Source: Podospora pseudoanserina (taxonomy: Eukaryota; Ascomycota; Sordariomycetes; Sordariales; Podosporaceae). Taken from it: 64,000 nucleotides of DNA. This document shows positions 11,801 through 23,800 of the stretch, in pieces. Numbering within the stretch: position 1 is the stretch's first letter; each line of letters starts with the position of its first letter. The stretch is taken from NCBI RefSeq assembly GCF_035222485.1, contig NC_085923.1, forward strand, positions 186,001 through 250,000. Direction: 5' to 3'. A program made the translations under genes and the position numbers. The notes below the pieces were generated by a model, which saw only the letters and a program-made list of their open reading frames with translations, searched no databases and was not told the origin of the DNA.

Positions 11801-12343
11801 TTATTTCATTTGGTCTTTGCTGCTCCCGCCTTTTTCATCACCGCGCTGCTCCTCAACGACCTTTACTCTCGCATCGGATATCTGCGAGGACAGCTGAGAT
11901 GACTCCTTCGACACCGTCGACACCGACACCGCCGGAGTAACCTCCACCCCATCCGTCACCCCATCTCGTTCTTCTTGCTCCGCACGAAGCCTCTGGGCTC
12001 TCTTCCATTGGTAGATCACCCCACTCAAGAATATCACCAGCGCCAACCCAAAGATTGCATCCAAACCCACCGCTATCGTCACCCCGTTTGTAGTGAACAG
12101 CGCATTGGTTTCGCGGGTTATCTGGGTGCTCTCCACCGGTAGCGCTGGCGTTGTTGCAGTAAGTGGCGATGCCGAGGTCTGATTTTGGTATACTCGTTGT
12201 ATCGCATGCCGTGATAATATGGTCTCATCATGGAGTTGTTGGGGTTGTTGACATAATGTCCCTCGACGACCACAGCCGTCTGATTCATTGTTCGCCAGCC
12301 CTGCCTTGGCAAAAATCCCGTGTCGGAGGCGGATAACCCCCAT
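11801..12343 (-). CDS. Probable single-pass membrane protein, 5' part unresolved
   Basis: The C-terminal half is convincing. A Thr/Ser/Pro stalk (NQTSASPLTATTPALPVEST) leads to a single hydrophobic span (TIAVGLDAIFGLALVIFLSG), a basic stop-transfer (YQWKRAQRLR), and an acidic and Ser-rich tail ending in KDQMK. This matches the stalk-TM-tail layout of the neighbouring surface proteins. Upstream of about 12190 I cannot settle the exons: all three frames are open for long stretches, and no cysteine-rich domain as clear as in the neighbours is visible. The coordinates therefore give the longest in-frame ATG reading of 180 residues, and the real protein probably starts further upstream with one or two introns. 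A decayed gene is also possible. Confidence 0.45.
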   Translation of the reverse strand: MGVIRLRHGIFAKAGLANNESDGCGRRGTLCQQPQQLHDETILSRHAIQRVYQNQTSASPLTATTPALPVESTQITRETNALFTTNGVTIAVGLDAIFGLALVIFLSGVIYQWKRAQRLRAEQEERDGVTDGVEVTPAVSVSTVSKESSQLSSQISDARVKVVEEQRGDEKGGSSKDQMK

Positions 12344-13482
12344 TGTGCTTTTCGTTCCTTTTGCCCTTCCAGAAGCCAAAAGCTGTTGTTGAAATCAGAG
12401 GCTTGGCGGTTTTGTTTTTTGTTTTGAATATCAGGGGCAAAATCAGGGGTAGACCCACTGTCGACAGCAACCACGAAGTAAAAAGCAGGTCAGGAAAAGA
12501 GAACAGGAAAAGGAACAAAATATCATCAGGGAATACACATGGATTTTTGAATCTTCGTCAACATTTTATTTCAATTTCTAGGCCAGCACTGACTTGCACA
12601 AAGCGACCTACCGCATCGGACCAGGACGGTACCACCGGTAGCATACTAGAAATTGTCACCAGGTTTGAACCTTTTCCGTCAGGTTCTTCTCCGAGTCTGT
12701 GCTACCCTTCCCCGTGCTGTCACTGACGTGGCCGGAGAATTTCTTTGGTGTTATTGGCCACTCCGACATTTTCCGCGTGTTTGCCTCACCTGTCAGCACG
12801 GCTTCATTGTGTTTGTAACAGTTTGATCAGGTCGATGTCGATCTTGATTACGTGCAAAGTTCAGATCTCATCGACTCGCTCAAAATAGACCTGTTTCTGG
12901 CTGATGGACTGACACACAACATTTACACAACAGTCACATTCGAACAGTTCATGTGTTGTGTGAGCGTCAGTGTAGCCATCGACGAGAAGCCCCGTCGAAC
13001 AGCGCAAGAGTTGAAATTCAAATTGCGAGAAGCTTTTCCAAGCCGGGTATCTGTTCGAAAGACTGCGCGCCCTAAAAAGCACATGCTCAAATACGCTCCC
13101 TGAAAATAACCCACTGCGCTCGAAGCAAATCTAGCCAGAACACCTCCCAGATGTGTACAGATCTTCCCCCGCATATTCCCACAACAAATAATAGAAAAGA
13201 GAGTCTATGTTACAGGCCCCCCACATGTCATACACCTCCTCTTGGCAGCCCTTAAAGACAACCACTGCTGACTGTTAAACCACAGCCTTCTTCTTAAGCC
13301 CGTTCTGCAACACCGCCTCCACCAACACCAAACTCTCCGGCCTTTCCCCAGCAGCACCATCACCCTCCGCCATTTCCCGTCCCCGACTCCTACTCCGACT
13401 CTGACCCCAACTATTATTCATCACCCTCTCCCCTCCATGACTCTGCCCCTCTGAATCCCCACCCCCAAAAACCTCCTCCTCC
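12344..13482. other. Intergenic or 5' part of the preceding gene
   Basis: The first few hundred bases may contain unresolved 5' exons of the single-pass protein gene. The rest shows only short open frames without recognisable domains. Confidence 0.4.
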
Positions 13483-14466
13483 TTATTCACCACCACCGCC
13501 CCCCCTCCCATAATCCCCCGGCCCCGAACTCCCATCCGGCACATGGAACCTCTTATCAAACCTCGCCACCGCATACCCATACACCACCACCAACTCAATC
13601 CCAAAGTTGAGGCAGTAAAACGCCGGCTTGGAATGATACCAAGCCGGATCCGTCACCAACCTCGGCACAAACCCAATCCCCGCCCTAAACGCCGCCCCCA
13701 ACGTCAACAAAAGCGACGATCCCACCAGCAAGAAAATCTTGCTCCTCATCCTCCCCTGCCCAAACTTGTCCACCTTATTGTTCCCGCCCCCGCCCGGCCA
13801 AAACACGGCCCCAGCAACGACCACCACCGGTGAAACCGCCAGCACAGCCATATACACCCCCGCAAAAAGCTGCACCTCCCTCGTCTTTTGCCTGACCCCA
13901 AGGTCGGAACTCATCATCCCGACAACAGTAGCCGTGACAACCATCACCAAAACAGCAACCACACTCCCAAACAATCCCTTCCACGCCCACCCGAGGGTCT
14001 TGTTCCACCCTATCCGAGGTCTGTATGCCCTCAAGACCCGCTGCGCGAAGACGAGGTTGACAATGTACAGCAGCAGGACGCCGGCGGCGACAAAGATGGT
14101 GGCTGCCAGGGCGATGCCGGTGTTGGTCGGGCGGGTGGCCCAGACGATGCGCATGACGAGGGAGGCTATGCGGGCCATGCAGAAGCCGAAGAGGAGGGCG
14201 GAGAAGAGGAACTTGTGGGAGCGGCGGCGGTTGAGTTGGAAGATTGTCATGTGGGTTGTTGCGGCGAGGATGAAGAGGAGGAGGAGGGAGGAGGAGATGG
14301 GGATGTCGAGGGGGGGCGTGGGGGTTAGGCCTAGCTGGGCTGGGGGGACGGGGGGCTGAGGGATAGGTTAGCTGGTGGGAGTGTAGCAGGGGAAAGGGAG
14401 AAATCATACAGATGGTTGGGTGGTTGGCATGACGACTTGTCGTTGTGGAAGGGGTATCAGCGGCAT
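13483..14466 (-). CDS. Multi-pass integral membrane protein (DUF7702-like)
   Basis: Two exons, 14466-14410 and 14355-13483, with a 54-nt intron (GTATGA...CAG) between codons, 309 residues. At least six and probably seven hydrophobic spans are visible, among them ISSSLLLLFILAATTH, IALAATIFVAAGVLLLYIVN, LFGSVVAVLVMVVTATVVGM, VYMAVLAVSPVVVVAGAVFW and IFLLVGSSLLLTLGAAFRAG. Characteristic loops include MTIFQLNRRRSHKF and the last luminal stretch around YHSKPAFYCLNFGIELVVVY. The layout matches the fungal seven-span proteins grouped as DUF7702, which resemble PTH11 and RTA-like membrane proteins but have no assigned function. The C-terminus is short, cytosolic and glycine-rich (YGRGGGGGE). The hydrophobicity pattern is strong; the family name is a recognition call. 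Confidence 0.75.
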
Positions 14467-15735
14467 TGTTTGTGAGGGTTTGGTCTGTGTGGTTTGTGTG
14501 TTTGTACTCGGGATGTGAAAAGTCGTAACCTATCGGGAATTGTCTTTGGGCCGCAAGTGGCGACTTTTTTTTCTCTTTTTTTTTTTCGTGTTAATAAAAG
14601 AAGAATCGTCGGCCAGTGAGGAAACAGCTGGTGAAAGTCGACAGTCAGGCCGTAAACCGGATACCGCACCCGTGATACAGCAATATAGCTTGCCTGATGC
14701 TGTGGTAACAAGTGACAGCGTACGCTAATGTTTGCTAACGTCGCGGGTGTAATAAAAGTACCGTAAACTGTGCTGCGGTGTGTGCTCTGTCAGTTCTGGT
14801 GTGATGTGATGAAACGAAATGGTAGAGTCGCAGTTGCAGCAGGTGATAGATGTCAGTTGCCTAGCTGTAGAAACTGGAGTAGTAGTGGTGGTCTGGCGGT
14901 CATCTGCAATGTAATCGGATCAATCAATCTGGAACAACTGACTGACACCAGATGAGTGACCTTCAACCGTTGACAACGAGGGCGTTGTGAAACATTCGAC
15001 GGCGGCGCCAGCTAAAGAGAGTAAAATTCACTTGGGACGGGAAATGGGATGGTCTGGCACTTAATCTCATGACAGCTCGGTCGGGCTGTGGGAGGGCATT
15101 GTTCTCTTCTTTTCATTAGGTGACATGTTGGAACTTCACACCTACAACTATCCAACCTCGTCCATCCGGTCCATGCTCATCCGGGCCTCAGCTTGTCTGG
15201 ATTTGGAAAAAGGGTCATGAAAAAGGAGCCACGAAAGTATTGGCAGGCTTTGTGACGTCGGTGACAAAAAGCACCGCCGCACCGGCGCCCGCCAACTACA
15301 CCAAACTCGATTGGTCTAAGTCCGGCCTCTAAGCCGGAGCTTGGGAAGCGCGAGCGCCGATGGCCACCGTTGCCTAGTCCCGATTCACCGACGTCTCGGC
15401 GGAACACTGTCATCCTTTTGTTTAAAATATCGATGACAGGACAAGCCACTTTAACTCCAAGAGCCAACCAACAAGCCATATATTACGCTTCGCCCATAAG
15501 ATGCATGTGGGATATTGGTCATCACAAGAAGCCACAAACCCGGTGTTTCTTTCTTCGGGTTAAGCAACACACAATATGTTTTACTTGGGATGTGATTAAC
15601 TCCGGCATAACCGCGAGCCATCATCAGAGAAAAGTCCAGAACGCCGTGTTCCTGTTACACCAAACAATCCTGATGAAACCACAAAGACCCCCGTCATGTC
15701 ATACCGCATGAAAATCCCACCGCTCTTCCGCCGCG
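14467..15735. other. Intergenic, no gene recognised
   Basis: Only short open frames without domains. Upstream of the DUF7702-like gene there is a T-rich tract around 14567-14587. No RNA gene or repeat is recognised. Confidence 0.5.
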
Positions 15736-16903
15736 TCACGGCAGCTCGTGGCTGAACGTCCGTTTGGGTGGCTGGTATCGAGGCTGACCCGGGTATACAT
15801 TGTCCTGCTGAGGGGCAGCCGCAGTTTCCATCACATTTGGTATTTTTGGCTGGCGGAAGTAGTCGCCATTTCGGCTTGACAGGGAACCCTGCTGAGTTGC
15901 TGAAGGGTAAGGAGCAAACGGGTAGTAGTTGTTGTCTGGCTTTTGGATGCTGGGGTCCAGCGGAGGAGGGGTTTCGGCCCGGATGGGCGCTTCCCGTTGT
16001 CGCTTGCGGATGTAAAAGAAGACGAGAAATCCTCCCGCGATGGTAACTGTGAGACCGACTCCTATGCCAACGCCGACGGGTACGGCGCTGTTGTCCTGCT
16101 GGGGCTCTTCCGATGAGGGTGGGGGTGGTGCAGCAGTTGACTCTACTGAAGCCGTCGACTCTCCTGAAGCTGTCGAAACCGAGATATTAGACGTTCTGGT
16201 CGGCTCAGTTACGGTTGTGGTGACAGGGACATCAGAGGTGCCCGGCGCCGGTCGGGTAGCTGTATGAGCCAGGGACATGTCGGCTGTGTCCTGGGATGTC
16301 TTTACCGGATCACCTTTGCCTTCAGTCTCAGAGGGCTTGGAAGCGGACGTCGAATCTTTGACTGACGTGCTCAGGGATGGCAGTGGGCTGGCGGTGCCAA
16401 GGAAGTTCTCTAAGCCACCTACAAATGTCAGGGTTAGCACAGCAGGACATGATACTCGGGCTCGACAACTCACCATCAAAGGTTACGGAGCTGTCGCAAT
16501 GGTCAGGAGGACCGTCGGGAAAAGCTTCTTGACAGACAAAGCCTGTGTCCGGATTCGAAGTATTGCAGGGGTACATTCCAGCTAACCTAGCGGGTTTGCA
16601 AAGTATGGGTGGGCAGTCATAGAGACTCTTTCCCTTCCAGTCTTTGATGGTGCAGCCGCCGCGGTAGTAGTGCTTAACCCCGTCCTTTTTCTCACGTAGG
16701 CAGAGCGAGTTGACCATGCAGCTATCCCCTGGCATACAGCACAGGGTGCTCTCGATTTTGGGATTTGCATCGTTGCTGCATCGCGTAAGTTCAGTCGTTT
16801 TCTCCCGGTTCATGTAGTAGCAGTCCGCCGAGATTGAAATTTTGACCGAGGTGACGAGAAGAAGCAGGAAGAGAAGCTGCCGGGGCAGCGTGGCCATAAT
16901 CAT
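15736..16903 (-). CDS. Cysteine-rich single-pass membrane protein with signal peptide
   Basis: Two exons, 16903-16474 and 16418-15736, with a 55-nt intron (GTGAGT...TAG), 370 residues. A signal peptide (MIMATLPRQLLFLLLLVTSV, continuing to SISA) precedes a cysteine-rich ectodomain (DCYYMNREKTTELTRC, STLCCMPGDSCMVNSLC, YYRGGCTIKDW, YDCPPILC). A Ser/Thr stalk follows, then a glycine-rich span (VPVGVGIGVGLTVTIAGGFL, VFFYI) and a short Pro/Gln-rich tail. The start was chosen at the ATG that opens the signal peptide; an in-frame ATG 114 bases upstream would place 38 polar residues before it. The ectodomain shares its CC..GD.C and YRGGCT spacing with the protein at 9118-11154, so the two are likely paralogous surface proteins or wall sensors. 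No enzyme motif is seen. Confidence 0.78.
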
Positions 16904-17837
16904 GGTGATCGTATTGGGTCGTCGAGTTGGTATGGCTAGGGGAGAGGAGGGTATGCCATCAACTAATGGCCAGTCGATAGTGTGGTCGATACTGTTCGAT
17001 GGAAACTGTGGTGCCAAAATTGGTACCCTAGTTGCGGATTAAAAACAGGACGACGAGGCTCTCGCCTTCAACACAGACTTGCTTTGACAACCACTGCGCA
17101 GAGGTTGCGGGCAGAGTGCCCACCAGACTCGCTGGAGCAGGCCGAGGACAGCAGAGGAAGAAACCCAGTGGTTGCCCATGCTCGCAATACACAGGAGAGC
17201 ACAGAAATTCCGCCGTTCATGCCCTCATGCACTTTCATGAGGTCTGGTCTGACCTGTATCACTTATGACCCGTCGTGTGTTCTCGGTGTTGCTGGTCAGC
17301 CTGGCAGATGACTTATGGACCGATCAACCTCAGCTCCTCGTTATTGTCCGGTGAGCTAAAGGATCAGATGGAAGCCATATTTGTGGGCTTCAGAAGAGAG
17401 ATATCCCTCACTTTGAGCCCGCCCTGGGGGACTGCACTTGCCAACTCCCTCTTTACCTAGCTGTTCCACCAAACAATTTCCTTGGTGTTGGTGTGAGAAC
17501 TTCACGTCTCCTGTTGAGCGACTATGCAGCCTGTGGCAGCCCGGCTCACTTGAAGCCTCAAAACCAGACACAACAGCAATAACATCACCATCAAGAAAAG
17601 CACCAATCAAAGCTGGGATGAGAAGTTGGAGCAAATAATTGTGGTTCCTTGCAGAAGACATGGAAGGAAAATCGGACCAAAGTTGGGGGAAGTTGTTGAT
17701 GGTGTGAGCCAATTAGGACCAGCCCCACCTCCCCCGGAATTTGCCGACCGAGATTTTTTGAACCTCCAATTCAACGTCCCACCTTGCAGCGACGACGACG
17801 ACGACGGCCGCCAGTCCATGCCCACCCCATCGCCGCC
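16904..17837. other. Divergent intergenic region
   Basis: Lies between the start of the cysteine-rich protein (-) and the mitochondrial uL22m gene (+), so it should hold both promoters. No coding region is supported. Confidence 0.5.
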
Positions 17838-19005
17838 ATGAGCCTCAGCATGCCAACGCGGCGGCTCGTCCGGGGAGGTCTGTCCTCCCTTCCCCCGTCC
17901 CGTTCCTCCTCTGGTTGACTAACAAACCAACAGCCACCTCCCCCACGACCACCACCCTCGCCCTCCAACAGCCCTCCCGCTCCCTCTCAACATCCCCCTC
18001 CCGCCCCTGGTTTTGGTCCAAAAAGGAACCCTCTTCCCCCACCAACCTCAAAGATGCCATCACCACCGGCACCGCCGAAGCCCGCAAGTCCCTCATCTCC
18101 AAACTCCAATCCCGCTCCGAAGCCCCCGCCATCTTCGAAGACGAAGTCGCCCCCCAACAGCAAGCCGTCACCGAAAAGGAAGCCGCCGTCCTCTCAGGCG
18201 ACCAGAAATCCTCCGCCACCAGCGGGCCCCTCACCGCCAGCCAAAAAGCCGCCCAGCCAAAGACCTTCACCCGCCTAGGCGGCTCCCTGGTAAAAGAAGC
18301 CCTCGCCCGCAGCGTCGATCCGGACCCGCAAGCCCGCGTCCGCTGGGAACGCAAGATCGCCATCCGCCAGGTGAAAAACGGCACCGACGCCTACAGCCTC
18401 GAGCCGCGGCTCGCCCGCATCGCGAGGACGGAGCGCAGCCTCCATTCCAAGTCCCCCTGGCTGCCCACCTCTGTCAAGAAGCTTGTCCACCTGGCCAGGC
18501 AGATCCAGGGGAAGAACGTGGAGGATGCGCTGGTGCAGATGAAGTTTTCCAAGAAGAAGATGGCTGCCGAGGTGACCACCCAGCTCAAGATGGCGCGCGA
18601 TTTGGCCATTGCCGAGAGGGGGATGGGTCTGGGACAGGGACAGGAGGGCAAGATGGAGATTCAGAGAAAGGACGGCAAGTGGATGACGGTGGGGGATCGG
18701 TCAAAGATGTATGTTGCCGAGGCGTGGGTCAACAAGGGCCCCGTGAGGGCCAAGAACCCGGATTATCGGGCCAGGGGGAGGATGTTTTTGAAGGAGTCGC
18801 CTTCTACCAGTGAGTTTGCCCTGCCTTGTTGGTGCTGCGAATGGATGGTTCTAACATGGAAATAGGTCTCAGTGTCGTTCTCAAGGAACACAAGACGCTC
18901 GTGCGGGAGCACCAGGAAAGGGAGCACAGGAGGAAAAAGCAAGGGCCTTGGGTTCACCTGCCTGACAGGCCGATTACCGCCCAGAGGGCGCATTACTCTT
19001 GGTAA
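17838..19005 (+). CDS. MRPL22: Mitochondrial ribosomal large-subunit protein uL22m
   Basis: Three exons, 17838-17877, 17934-18809 and 18866-19005, both introns 56 nt long, 351 residues. The N-terminus is rich in Arg and Ser without acidic residues (MSLSMPTRRLVRGATSPTTT), as in a mitochondrial targeting sequence, followed by a low-complexity linker. The L22/L17 ribosomal fold begins near residue 170: SKSPWLPTSVKKLVHLARQI, then GKNVEDALVQMKFSKKKMAA, and further on VAEAWVNKGPVRAKNPDYRA with a RGR segment that fits the exit-tunnel hairpin. The last exon supplies the final beta-strand and the basic tail. uL22m lines the nascent-chain exit tunnel of the mitoribosome. Length and the N-terminal extension are typical of fungal mitochondrial L22. 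Confidence 0.88.
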
Positions 19006-19020
19006 ATGCCAAGGAGAAGG

Positions 19021-19085
19021 AGAAGGGGAGAGAGAGAGAGGGAGAGAGAGAGAGGGAGAGAGAGAGAGAGAGGGAGAGGAGGAGT
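19021..19085. repeat. GA-rich microsatellite
   Basis: An imperfect (AG)n tract with GGAG interruptions directly after the stop of the uL22m gene, probably within its 3' UTR. Confidence 0.85.
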
Positions 19086-19844
19086 AGCTATGTAACATGT
19101 ACAATATGAAACCAAACGTGTATTTTTTTTTTCAGTCCGTCAAAGCCAAACTTCTCATGAGAGACCATCTCTCGGCATGGGTCAGGCAATTCGGTGTATG
19201 TCAGCTATGGATGTAATCTTTCATCAAAGCAGCTACAGAAGTTTGCGAAAGACACTCGTGGCTGACCTCAAAAATAACAGGTTTATTTCACTTCAAAAAT
19301 CTCTGGTAACTATGTACAAAGCAGCAAAGGGAAAGAAAAGCCCGGCCGTGGTAATCATAAAATAAATAACAAGAACAAAAAAGGGAGTCAAAAGACAGCC
19401 TTGAGACCAAACCAACCACCACCCGGTCTTCTCTGTGCATTGTTCCCCTGACTCAGGACTTCCACCCCTTTAAACAATGCTCTCCTTTGGGAGTTTCATC
19501 CACATCAGTTACACCAACGTCCATCAGCCGGAACAACGCAAGCCCAAGGTACTTTTTTGATGTAATTTTCTCTTTTTTCACTGTGAGCGCTGCGCTGACG
19601 ATAAATCTTTCGCCCTCCCATAAAAACCTTGATTTTTCCTCTCCCCCCTTTCATTGGTTTGCTCAGTCAGGTAAGGCCTCCTGACCAAAAAAAAAAGATC
19701 CCGTTCCATGTCAATTGTATGTTCTGTGCAGTCCGGCTGACGATATCGATGACATATTTTCTTGTTCCCACGCTCCCGCTTTTTTTTCTTATAAAAAAAC
19801 CCACGCAGGAATCAACCCAGCCGAACCAATTTTTTGGACAATAT
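19086..19844. other. Convergent intergenic region
   Basis: Separates the 3' ends of the uL22m gene (+) and the CFEM gene (-). It is T-rich with several A/T homopolymers and shows no coding region. Confidence 0.5.
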
Positions 19845-20819
19845 TTACACCATTTGTCTTGGTTCCATTGGCTTGGGCTGCTTCCCCTCCGTCATGTCAT
19901 CATACCGATAGCTCTTAATCTCCAGCTCGTTGGCGCCAATGTCGTAGTCGGAGCTGTTGTTGCCGTGGTTGTAAGGGTTCTGCTCCCGGCTCGGCATCGG
20001 AGGCGAAATCTTGTATCGGTCAGCTCCGGCGGAGTCGTTTGACTTCTTGTCAACGTGGCGGTTGCGGAGGAAGATGCAAACTCCCACTCCGATGAGGGCG
20101 AGAACAGCGGCGCCGACACCGACACCAATGCCAATCTTGGCGGCTTCGGGGAGACCGGCAGGCGCACCTTCGTCCTCGGGGGCTTCGCTAGTCTCTTCCG
20201 CTTCGTCTGCAGAAGACGACTTGCTGGGGGCTTCGGTAGGAGTGCTGGTGACCTCGGCTGTGGATTCGGCGGTTGGGCTGGATTCAACCTGGGTGGCATT
20301 GTCAGTACAGAATTCTAATCTCGGAAGTCAACGAACCTACGGCAGTCGATGTCGCCTCTCCATCCGGATTTTCTGTAGGGGTTTCTGTGGAGGTGGGCTC
20401 GGCAGCAGCAGTCACATCGGTCGTTGGCTCGGCTGGCGTGGGCTCGGGAGCTGGAGTCTCGGCAGGAGGGTCGGCAGGAATGTCTCCGGCAGGGAAAGGC
20501 GCACCGACAGCTGAGCAGCCGGCACTGAGCGCTGCCATAAGCGCGGGTTCATAGTCGGCAGCGCATGCTCCTGAATCCCGCACGCAGTTTTTGATAGCAA
20601 TTCCCCAGTCAACCTTGGGGCATAAGCAGGCATATTGGGATGCTGGGCAGTCATAAGTTGGGGCTGTCAAGAGACAGTTGTGCTATCATACTGTCAGTCA
20701 TGGCCCTCTCATACTGCCTGTTGTCGACTTACAGCACAAGGGTCCAGGCTGCCAATGTCCAGAGCGAGGGCGAGGCCGCTGGCTGCCGAGAGCAGGGCCA
20801 AAGACCGGAGGGTCAACAT
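19845..20819 (-). CDS. CFEM-domain single-pass membrane protein
   Basis: Three exons, 20819-20733, 20682-20341 and 20288-19845, introns 50 and 52 nt, 290 residues. A signal peptide (MLTLRSLALLSAASGLALAL) is followed by a CFEM domain whose eight cysteines are all visible (DPCAHNCL, YDC, YACLC, IKNC, SGAC, SAGC). The acceptor ATAG at 20683 is the only one that keeps frame and completes the cysteine set. A Pro/Glu/Thr stalk leads to one span (IGIGVGVGAAVLALIGVGVC) and a tail with tyrosines. CFEM proteins act at the fungal surface and some bind haem through an Asp three residues before the CxC; here that position is Gln (SQYACLC), so haem binding is doubtful. The membrane span replaces the GPI signal of many family members. 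Confidence 0.88.
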
Positions 20820-23800
20820 GGTGGTGGGATGTTGCTGTGTCCGTGATGAGGAACTGGATGGGAGAGGTCGATGGTGTCGTCGAGAAGTGGCAGATGAGGA
20901 GGTGGCGCCTCAATCATGAGCTATCGGGGGTGTCCGAGGAATGCAGAGCTGTGCGTCTCGGTCTGGGTGAGCCTGCTAAAGTCCAGAAGTGTGAGGCTGA
21001 TTCCTTCCCTTCCCGATTTGATGTGGTGTCGAGTGAGGTGAGCAAGGAAGCGGAAACGAAGAAAAAAAAAAGAAAAAACCAGCGCTGAAGGAGTGATCGC
21101 CGGGCCGAGTGAGAATCGAATTGGGTGTGTCTGGTATATCAATGAGTGTAGGTGAAGGTGAAGATCAGTCGACTCCGTGAGGAGATGCGGAAGGAGAGAA
21201 GGGCGGAGGTCAGCTGGTGTGGGCTCCGAGGGACCTTTGCGAGTTAAGTTCTCCCCCCCCTGCAGGAAGGAATCACTGGAATTGTTCCATCCCCAGACTG
21301 ATTGGGTGGTTTTGGGACCTTTCCTGTTCGGCGGTACGTACCCCCGGTTGCGCCCCGGGATCTGGGGTCAAGAAGACGGCCGTGTGTCTGGGATCCCTGC
21401 TCAAGAGCGCCGCAACCCCTGCCAAGCATCAGCCACAGCCGGAAGGCAGCCATCATCAACTTCTTGCGCTTTTCTCTTCCACAGCTAGCCAAAGATAATA
21501 AAATATCCAAATATCGCTTTCTTGTTGCTGTTTGAGGCGCACACAGTTCCCCTGCATCAACACCCGCCCGACGTAGAACCTGCGCCCCGATCTTGACTGC
21601 CGGCTGCACGCGTATCGGTCCCGATATAGCGATGCAGCCTGCGGAACAACAGCAACATTGCTGACAGTCCTGTCGGCATGACGGCTGATCCCGCCGCTGA
21701 AAGATCCGTTAGTTCTTGATCAAGCTCGGCATGACAGCCACATTTGCAAACCAAGTGTTCTCATGCTGAAAGGTGAGGTCATCTGAAGTTGGGTGTCCGT
21801 CAATGCCAAACAGAGGGGGTCACCAGTATTCGCAGATGCCATCTCATCAAATCAATTCCCAAGTTTCTGGTGCAGGTGCTGTGATCCTCACAAGGGTTGG
21901 CCTGCCTTCCCTCACCAGCCACCGCTGGAGCTTGGTTCGACGAATCAAGACCATGTCTTAATTTGACGCTTGAACAAGGATCAGCTACCTTAATCGAGTT
22001 CCAGAAATTCTGTCACCTCACGCCCGTTTGTTGGCCCAGTTGACAGCCGCCCACCAAAAATACCCTACACTATATTTCCACAGGTCGCCTTTCCTTTTTT
22101 TTTTTTTTTTTATAAAAAAAAAAGGAAAATTAAAAGAAATTTAAGTTTTAATTTTTATTTAATTTAATTCAATTTTTTACAGATACAGATAGGTATTGTC
22201 TGGATCTCTACACTTCCACCATCACTGGCATAACAGTTGGCAGTTGACGTTGGTGCCATGGCAGCCCCAAGCACACCTGCTCGGTTCGGCCAGCGCTAAA
22301 TAACCACAATCGCCAGTCCCGCAGTAGCTGTTTCAGAACCTCACAACCCGGCCTGGGCATTTTTTCCCTCAGAAATCATGATGCGCCCCACTGTTTGAAG
22401 CACAGAGTGAGCTGTTCTCGTCTTTTTATTTTATTTTGTCCGGTCCCCCAGATTTTTTTCCTCATACTCGTCAGCTTTTGAACGTCGATTATCCAGCTGT
22501 AGGGAGTGACCCCTGACCACGCCGTGAGGGGCAGTGAGAAACAAGCAATGCGCGCCGCAGAAAAACGCTCATCCGTCTGTTTCAGAAACTCTGTGGATTA
22601 TCTGCCGGCCGGGTGTCTTGGAAGACTACGACGGCGTCTGATTTGTCCACCAAACAGCAACTCCGGTCCCTCGTCACAAGCAGAGACATGGCACTGGGCG
22701 CTGAGAAACTCTCTTCTCTCTTACATGCGCCACCCCAGTCCCTCGGCATGCCGATCTCTTCCATGCCCTAGCCGAACCTGCAGGTCCCGAGAGGACTCCA
22801 GAATGGAAAACCAGGAACATCAGATTGCCAGTACCATCGATCTTCGTTCCCGCCACTTTAAACGTGATTTCACCATGAGCCGTTTTGGAAAAGAGCCGAT
22901 TGTCTTGGACGAGCCGCCGCCTCGGGAAGGCATTCACAAGATTTTACGGATATGAATTGGACACTTCTTACTTCGTATAAAAACCCTCACAATCGCGGCA
23001 TGTCGTCATGGGTGTATGGATCTATGTATGGGTCGCTACCGCGGTCTCATCATGCCTGCGCCACGGTGCTGCTACAAGAGAGGGAAATTGCACTTCAATG
23101 CGCCGGCCCTGGTGGTTGGGTCTGTTCGGGTGATACAAAGATGGGAAACTTTGTACTATGTACAGGGACCTGAACACACTTTGTACCCCGCTTCTGTTTC
23201 TTTGTGCTGCTGCTGGTGCTGGTGCTGGTGCTGCTGGCTGTGCCCCTGAGATCTTCTTCTGATCGTTGGTCTCTGCCGGAATGGCAGAGTACGAGCCGGT
23301 TGCGATGAGATTCCCCGATGAACGTCTCCAGTAAGATGTATGGCGTGGGATGGAAAGGGGGAGGTTCGGGTTGGAACCTTTGCTGGAAGTGGCTGTTGAA
23401 CCGAGGAGATGTTTGTGGGTTGGTTGTTGGGAGCATAATCTTTCATCCGTCTGACGGACGGTCAGAGTTGGTCATCACATCGCCGGATGATCCTTCAGAA
23501 GAACTTGTGGTGAATCCTGGCAGGCTTCCGCAATGCATGCCTGAAGGACTAAGGTACCAGCCAGTTGGCGGTGCCAACGGCAGCATATTATTCTTTCACA
23601 TGGCAACAGCTTTTTGGAGCATCTCCTCAGCCTATCTCTGTGTTTTCTTCAAAGATCTATCAACATTCTTCAAGGCCCTCGTCCGTGTAGTAGCATCCCC
23701 TTTTTGACGCATAGCGTGGCTACCTATTTCAGGGGAAATGAGCTGAAGGAACCGAGACAGTTTGAAGATGTGCTACTTTGGAGTGAGACATCTCTCCCAG

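Noticed and set aside
22506-22955. A 149-codon open frame in the gene-poor interval
   Set aside because: No recognisable motif and no supporting introns; treated as chance.
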